Source of the DNA: Anaerolineales bacterium
GTDB lineage: Bacteria; Chloroflexota; Anaerolineae; Anaerolineales; Villigracilaceae
Direction: 5' to 3'
Length of the DNA stretch: 64,000 bases
Assembly: GCA_014379595.1 (NCBI GenBank)
Contig: JACMLM010000071.1
Location: 62,001 to 126,000, forward strand
Part shown: positions 59,486-64,000 of the stretch, one piece after another
Layout: each line of letters opens with the position of its first letter
Position numbering within the stretch: the stretch's first letter is position 1
Position numbers and translations under genes: made by a program
The notes under the pieces: generated by a model
What the model saw: the letters and a program-made list of their open reading frames with translations, nothing else
Databases searched by the model: none
Told to the model about the DNA's origin: nothing

Positions 59486-60544
59486 ATGCCAATACCACAA
59501 AGCGGACGCGAAATTCGCCTGACCACACTTTCAACGTGTGCTGGTTGAGCGTCTAAACTTAGCGCCGAAGCGCTGACGCAGGTTCTGCGTCCCATCAGAG
59601 ATATCTTTGATCCCGCCTCGTATCCGGACCTGTTGGTTGGTCTCGCAACCCCGGATGACGCGGCCGTTTGGCGTTTAAGTGAAGACAAGGCGATTGTGGT
59701 AACAACCGATTTCTTCACACCAGTTGTGGATACAGCGTATGAATACGGAGCGATTGCAGCAGCAAACAGCCTCTCGGATGTTTATGCCATGGGCGGGTTG
59801 CCTTTCCTTGCATTGAATATTGCGGCATTGCCTGATAACCTGCCTGTAGAAATTTCAGCTGAAATATTACGCGGCGGAGCAGAGAAGGCGCGTGAGGCTG
59901 GGGTTGTCATCGCCGGCGGGCATACTGTCAAAGATACAGAACCGAAATATGGATTGGTAGTAATCGGATTTGTTGATCCGCGAAAAATGCTTAGTAAAGG
60001 TGGATTAAGAGTTGGTGACGCGCTCGTGCTCACAAAACCATTAGGAGGTGGCGTGACAACAACTGCGCTAAAACAGGGGAAAGCATCAGATAGTGATGTA
60101 AAGGAAGCGATAGAATGGATGTCTCGTTTAAATAAAACTGCAGGGCAACTGGCCCTGGAATTCGACCTGCGTGGTGGAACAGATATTACAGGGTTTGGCC
60201 TCCTGGGGCATGGAATGGAAATGGCAAATACTTCAAATGTTTCACTCTCTATCGAAACTGCTAAACTCCCCTTCTTAAGTGGTGCGCGTGGCTATGCTGA
60301 AAAAGGTATCTTCCCAGGCGGTGCATTTGATAATAAAAAATATTTTGAGAACAATGTACGCTTTGATAAAAAGTTAGACGAGCCAATTCAAATGCTGTTA
60401 TTCGATCCACAAACCAGCGGCGGATTATTACTTGGTGTGCCACAGGAAAAATTGTATTCATTTGAAAAACGTGCAAAAGAGTTGGATCAACCGACTTGGG
60501 TCATCGGCGAAGTACATGCGGGGCAGGGTATAGATGTTCAGTAG
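59486..60544 (+). CDS. selD: Selenide, water dikinase, selenocysteine-containing
   Basis: 352 residues plus stop when the in-frame TGA at 59546-59548 is read as selenocysteine (position 21). ATG 59486 has ccaggag upstream. The sequence around it reads RLTTLSTCAG-U-ASKLSAEAL, aligning with the catalytic Cys/Sec and following Lys of SelD (E. coli GAGCGCK). After it come VGLATPDDAAVWRL, VTTDFFTPVVDTAYEYGAIAAANSLSDVYAMGG and the C-terminal FDPQTSGGLLLG. SelD makes selenophosphate for Sec-tRNA synthesis. A hairpin-rich segment follows the UGA. Ordinary gene calling would start it late, at 59633. Confidence 0.92.
59546..59592 (+). promoter_or_regulatory. UGA codon and candidate bacterial SECIS
   Basis: After UGA (59546-59548) the RNA can pair gcgtc (59549-59553) with gacgc (59575-59579), with inner agcgc/gcgct around cgaa; alternatively gacgcag/ctgcgtc (59575-59591) closes a loop gcaGGTTctgc, resembling the GGUCU apical loop of the E. 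coli fdhF element. The GGU-like loop is about 33 bases from UGA, within the range used by SelB. Confidence 0.65.
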
Positions 60545-60686
60545 CAGGTGTGTTAGAGTTAATTGATCATCAAGACTACTGATGAAATTAAATTTAAAAG
60601 AAAAAATATCCATAATTATTGGAAAATTCCACACATCAAGTAAAATATTAGAGACGGATAAAAGCTATCCGTCAGGAAGAGTAAGG

Positions 60687-61997
60687 ATGAGTTCCTGGAA
60701 CGAGATTTTAATTATCGCAATATTGATTTTAATTAATGGTGTTCTGGCGGGGTCAGAAGCGGCACTTGTAGCTTCCCGTAAAGCACGGCTTCAAAATCGT
60801 GTGAACGAGGGTGACAAGGCTTCGCTCTTAGCCCTAAAACTGATAGAGAAACCGAATGTTTTCCTATCAACCACACAAATTGGTATCACATTGATCGGCG
60901 TTCTGGCAGGTGCCTTGGGTGGTGCAACGTTAGCTGAACGTCTGGCTGTGACATTAGCACAAATTCCCTTGATTAGTGAATATAGTGAATCGATAGCGCT
61001 TGCTACAGTCGTTATTGTGATCACCATTCTGTCTTTATGGTTGGGAGAATTGGTTCCAAAGCGATTGGGTCTGCACAGCCCGGAACAGATCGCTCGTATT
61101 ATTGCCGGCCCAATGTTATTAATATCGAGAATATTCTCACCGTTAATCAGTTTAATGAGCTGGGCAACAGACCTGATATTACGCCTAATCGGCGTAGAAC
61201 CTTCCATTGATCCCCCCATTACGGGAGAAGAATTACAAGTATTGATCGATCAGGGAACACAGGCCGGCGTCTTTGAAGAATCTGAGCAGGATATGGTCGA
61301 AGGTATATTCAGCCTCGGAGAGTCACGTGTATATTCATTGATGACCCCCCGCACCGAGATCGTCTGGCTGGATATTAATGATACAAAAGAAGAGATTCAG
61401 CAAAAGATAGCTGAATGCCCATATTCACGTTTTCCTGTACGGCAGGATACACTGGAAACTATCGTTGGTATTGTCAAGTCACGTGATCTGCTGGTGACAA
61501 GTTTATCCGGTCACGAGATCAAACTCAAAGAACTGCTCAAACCTGCTTTTTATATCCCTGAAACCATGTTTGCAACCCGTGCGTTGGAATTATTCAAAGA
61601 AAAAAATACAGAGTTATTGCTGGTTATTGATGAATTTGGGGGCGTACAGGGTTTGCTCACCATCAACGATATTCTTGAAGAAATCGTGGGACAAATGGAA
61701 TTCGAGGAGCCTCAGGCTACTCAAAGACAGGATGGTTCCTGGCTGTTAGACGGCATGTTGGAAGTGGATAAGTTCAAAGAACTCTTTGAGTTTACTGTAT
61801 TGCCTCACGAAGATGAGTATGAGACTTTAAGCGGTTTTATTATGACATCCCTTGGACGTGTGCCGCAAGCTGCAGACCATTTTGATTGGAATGAATATCG
61901 TTTTGAAGTAATGGATATGGATGGGCGCCGAGTAGACAAAGTATTGGTGACCACATTGCCAAAAACATCTGTTCCGCAACCACAGGGAAAACAATGA
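60687..61997 (+). CDS. CNNM/CorC-type membrane protein with CBS domains
   Basis: 436 residues from ATG 60687, preceded by ggaagagtaagg; a start at 60582 adds 35 non-homologous residues without a site. DUF21 membrane part (LINGVLAGSEAALVASRKARLQ, STTQIGITLIGVLAGALGG), then paired CBS domains (SLMTPRTEIVWLDINDTKEEI, LLLVIDEFGGVQGLLTINDILEEIVG) and a C-terminal CorC-HlyC domain. Earlier called hemolysin-like; related proteins export Mg2+/Co2+. Overlaps DUF1330 gene by ATGA. Confidence 0.92.
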   Translation: MSSWNEILIIAILILINGVLAGSEAALVASRKARLQNRVNEGDKASLLALKLIEKPNVFLSTTQIGITLIGVLAGALGGATLAERLAVTLAQIPLISEYSESIALATVVIVITILSLWLGELVPKRLGLHSPEQIARIIAGPMLLISRIFSPLISLMSWATDLILRLIGVEPSIDPPITGEELQVLIDQGTQAGVFEESEQDMVEGIFSLGESRVYSLMTPRTEIVWLDINDTKEEIQQKIAECPYSRFPVRQDTLETIVGIVKSRDLLVTSLSGHEIKLKELLKPAFYIPETMFATRALELFKEKNTELLLVIDEFGGVQGLLTINDILEEIVGQMEFEEPQATQRQDGSWLLDGMLEVDKFKELFEFTVLPHEDEYETLSGFIMTSLGRVPQAADHFDWNEYRFEVMDMDGRRVDKVLVTTLPKTSVPQPQGKQ

Positions 61998-62281
61998 CTG
62001 CATATGTTGTCGTGGATATAGAAGTGACCGATCCAGAAGGGTACAAGGAATATGTCAAATTGGCGCCTGAGGCTGTAAAGCTATACGGCGGAAAATACAT
62101 TGCGCGCGGTGGGTCGAACGAAACTTTGGAGGGCGATTGGCAGGCAAAACGTCTTGTAATCCTGGAATTCCCATCGATGGAAAACGCTAAAAACTGGCTT
62201 AATTCATCAGAATACGCGCCGGCACGTAGACTACGCCATAAATATGCTCGAACAAACATGGTAGTCGTTGAAGGCGTGTAA
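61994..62281 (+). CDS. DUF1330 family protein
   Basis: 95 residues. AYVVVDIEVTDPEGYKEYVKLAPEAVKLYGGKYIARGG and LEGDWQAKRLVILEFPSMENAKNWLNSSEYAPARRLR match the ferredoxin-like DUF1330 dimeric alpha/beta barrel. Function unknown; ATGA overlap shows coupling to the CBS-domain protein. Confidence 0.92.
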   Translation: MTAYVVVDIEVTDPEGYKEYVKLAPEAVKLYGGKYIARGGSNETLEGDWQAKRLVILEFPSMENAKNWLNSSEYAPARRLRHKYARTNMVVVEGV

Positions 62282-62309
62282 TTTGTAAAATGGTATAATT
62301 TTTCTTCAT

Positions 62310-63473
62310 ATGAGTCCTGAATCTACATCCAAAACAAAAGTCTGCCCCACTTGTGGAACACGCCTGAGCGAGAACGCCGCGCGTTGTCTTGTGTGTGGCA
62401 CTGAGTTCAATGCACGGCCTGAACCAAAAGTTGCTAAGAAAGTTGAAAGATCGGTACAGGCCACCCGCATGCCGGTAATCACGTTAAGCCTGCCAGCCGC
62501 AATTGGTGTTATCGCAGTTGTAATCATTGTAGCTGCCACCCTTGTGTTCTTTTCGCTACGCGCAAGAGCTCCAGTGGGTACGTTTGACACACAAGAAACT
62601 GCTACGCCCACTGAAACGCCAACTGCGAGTCCGCCTCCAACAGCGACACAACCTGCAACTGAAATTCCTACAGCTACTCTTCAAGCTCCATTTGACTATA
62701 CGGTTGCAGCGGGTGACAACTCTTGCTCACAACTCGCATTTAACTTTGGCATTTCGGTCCAAAGCATTATCATCGCGAATAATTTAGCTTCATCCTGTCC
62801 AATTAGTGTAGGGCAACTGCTCAAAATTCCATACCCCACACCTACTATTCCGCCGGCAGCTACAAATACATCCCTGCCGATAGATGCAACCAAGAACGCA
62901 TGTGATACAGTTCCGATCACTGTGCAAGATGGTGATACTCTCTCTACTATTTCATTAAATTATGCTGTTCCGCCCGAAGCAGTAAAAGAATATAACGGTA
63001 AAACAACTGATAACGTATTCATCGGGGAAAATTTACTCATACCTCTGTGTATGCGTGCAGCAACACCTGGGCCAACCCCCACGGCGACAATCCCGCCTCC
63101 TTATCCCGCCCCGAACCTGCTTCTGCCTGCGGACGGTGCCGCCTTCACTCTGGCAAATGACGTGGTGACTCTGCAGTGGGCTTCCGTCGGCACATTGCGT
63201 GATGGCGAAGCCTACCAAATTACTGTGGAAGATATCACTGCTGACAAACCTAATCGACAAACAGATTATGTAACCGACACAAAATATATTGTTCCTGTTA
63301 GCTTGCGTCCAAAGGATAATGTGGCGCATGTTCTCCGCTGGTGGATTACTCCTGTCCGTCAGGCTGGGAGCGACGATCAGGGCCAACCCATTTGGGTTAA
63401 TTCGGGTGCGACAAGCGAGAAGCGCGTTTTCACCTGGGTAGGAATTGCTGTAGAAGGCACGCCCAACCCTTAG
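62310..63473 (+). CDS. Zinc-ribbon, membrane-anchored LysM protein
   Basis: 387 residues. An N-terminal zinc ribbon (VCPTCGTRLSENAARCLVCGTEF, four Cys) is cytoplasmic, then one membrane helix (about residues 50-75), a Thr/Pro linker, and two LysM domains (DYTVAAGDNSCSQLAFNFGIS, PITVQDGDTLSTISLNYAV) outside, with Cys pairs, followed by a beta domain. An extended -10 TGgTATAAT (62291-62299) lies 10 bases before the ATG and no ribosome binding site is seen. Peptidoglycan binding by LysM is family knowledge; overall role unknown. Confidence 0.85.
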   Translation: MSPESTSKTKVCPTCGTRLSENAARCLVCGTEFNARPEPKVAKKVERSVQATRMPVITLSLPAAIGVIAVVIIVAATLVFFSLRARAPVGTFDTQETATPTETPTASPPPTATQPATEIPTATLQAPFDYTVAAGDNSCSQLAFNFGISVQSIIIANNLASSCPISVGQLLKIPYPTPTIPPAATNTSLPIDATKNACDTVPITVQDGDTLSTISLNYAVPPEAVKEYNGKTTDNVFIGENLLIPLCMRAATPGPTPTATIPPPYPAPNLLLPADGAAFTLANDVVTLQWASVGTLRDGEAYQITVEDITADKPNRQTDYVTDTKYIVPVSLRPKDNVAHVLRWWITPVRQAGSDDQGQPIWVNSGATSEKRVFTWVGIAVEGTPNP

Positions 63474-63502
63474 GTCCAGAAAGATTCGTTTACTCTAAAT
63501 AT

Positions 63503-63540
63503 CTAAAACTTCCTGCTTTATATCAGGAAGTTTTTATTTA
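63503..63540 (+). terminator. Terminator after the LysM gene
   Basis: aaaacttcctg (63505-63515) with caggaagttttt (63524-63535), loop ctttatat-like, T-rich tail. Confidence 0.9.
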
Positions 63541-63543
63541 ACC

Positions 63544-63601
63544 TTGACAAATCCAGTAAATTGATTAAACTATGTGAATTATTCAATAAGTTGAATAATT
63601 C
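63544..63601 (+). promoter_or_regulatory. Promoter and 11-bp inverted repeat operator
   Basis: TTGACA (63544-63549), 16 bases, TAAACT (63566-63571). GAATTATTCAA (63576-63586) and TTGAATAATTC (63591-63601) are perfect complements around taag, just after the start site: a likely repressor operator for the regulator encoded next. Confidence 0.78.
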
Positions 63602-63617
63602 AATAAACGGAGAAAAC

Positions 63618-64000
63618 ATGTCCCCTTTTGCATTGAATTTGGAAAAACCTAAAAACGACAATCTACTCGTTTCCGTAGAGCCGGCCCTGAATGGGTTTGG
63701 AAGCATGCTTCTGCTTGCAAAGGATGAAGGCAGCAGCCCAGGCATCCACGAGTGGGTCACAAAGACCCGTGCACAAATGACTCAAGACGAACTCTTTCGC
63801 CATAAGCTGGTGATCATTGGTTTGCACTATGCAGTGATACCCACCAACAACTGGAGCTCTTTTGAGGCGTATCTTGAGAACTTGGAAAAGACTCCCCCAT
63901 CTGCTTTTCGCCATTCCTTGCTGGATTCATATTCCAAGATTTGCATTACAAATGAATCACTTGTAGATAAAGATAAACCTGTAGATTGGGATGAAGTGCT
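63618..64000 (+). CDS. Probable ArsR-like regulator, 3' end cut by window
   Basis: ATG 63618 with cggaga upstream; 127 codons visible without a stop. The start MSPFALNLEKPKNDNLLVSV continues EPALNGFGSMLLLAKDEG, IHEWVTKTRAQMTQDELFRHKLVIIGLHYAV and FEAYLENLEKTPPSAFRHSLLDSY. This matches the N-terminal part of long Chloroflexi ArsR-type regulators whose winged helix is at the C-terminus, beyond the window edge. The palindrome before it supports a regulator. Assignment by recollection of the family, so moderate confidence. Confidence 0.6.
   Translation, partial: MSPFALNLEKPKNDNLLVSVEPALNGFGSMLLLAKDEGSSPGIHEWVTKTRAQMTQDELFRHKLVIIGLHYAVIPTNNWSSFEAYLENLEKTPPSAFRHSLLDSYSKICITNESLVDKDKPVDWDEV

Noticed and set aside
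59633-60544. selD starting at the ATG at 59633
   Set aside because: This start would remove the catalytic N-terminus. Conserved SelD sequence continues upstream through the in-frame TGA to an ATG with a good ribosome binding site at 59486.
1-64000. CRISPR arrays
   Set aside because: No regularly spaced direct repeats with unique spacers were found. The repeats present are dispersed palindromic elements and one pair of direct repeats from a gene duplication.

Overview
The window looks like a chromosomal contig from a Chloroflexota bacterium, most likely class Anaerolineae. This is inferred from many Cys-anchored lipoproteins with Thr/Pro-rich linkers, secreted LysM and LGFP-like proteins, viroplasmin-type RNase H, gcvPA/gcvPB split glycine dehydrogenase, and a dense load of short palindromic repeats between genes. 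No rRNA, prophage, insertion sequence or CRISPR array was seen. One tRNA (tRNA-Ser-CGA) is present. Both window ends cut through genes.

Layout. 1-4.3 kb: a truncated membrane protein, then a tandem glycine riboswitch with a terminator controlling gcvH-gcvPA-gcvPB. 4.4-12 kb: methyltransferase, lipoproteins, a CCC1/VIT1-type transporter, a DUF1786 protein carrying a repeat-derived insertion, a VOC protein, an ECF sigma factor with SnoaL tail, and a papain-like lipoprotein. 12.1-17 kb: an AT-rich accessory island with an NYN-domain nuclease behind its own promoter and hairpin leader, a SIR2 protein with a long helical C-terminus, and a membrane-anchored partner, surrounded by broken or duplicated GNAT acetyltransferase genes. 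17-18.1 kb: an Erm-type 23S rRNA methyltransferase with what looks like a complete attenuation leader (promoter, leader peptide, terminator, competing hairpin). 19.5-21 kb: an arsenic unit of arsR, a previously uncalled 28-residue Cys-rich peptide, and arsM, each behind a promoter that carries the same operator-like sequence in its spacer.

21-36 kb: M48 and M50-TPR membrane proteases, isochorismatase-like hydrolase, RNase H, a candidate structured RNA, sulfurtransferase plus SufE, lipoproteins, thiolase, PadR plus CPBP protease, transhydrogenase SthA and a DUF2235 hydrolase. 36-44 kb: histidine kinase plus RidA, FkbM methyltransferase, aldo/keto reductase-ClpS-acyltransferase run, MFS exporter, and NAD synthetase encoded as separate synthetase and amidase genes. 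44-48 kb: three consecutive lipoproteins with zinc-protease motifs, then tRNA-Ser. 48-54 kb: beta-CASP nuclease, RNase D, RimI-like acetyltransferase, acyltransferase-3, slipin/NfeD pair. 54-64 kb: wecC-wecB for UDP-ManNAcA synthesis, secreted and PyrK-like proteins, prohibitin-like protein, a selenocysteine-containing SelD read through an in-frame TGA, a CBS/CorC membrane protein, DUF1330, a LysM protein and the start of a regulator.

The most interesting signals are: the erm attenuator; the Cys-rich peptide in the ars regulon; the NYN/SIR2 island flanked by direct GNAT-derived repeats; selD with a UGA codon; the candidate RNA upstream of the sulfurtransferase; and the way dispersed repeats have been absorbed into genes, supplying stop codons, ribosome binding sites and even an internal peptide.
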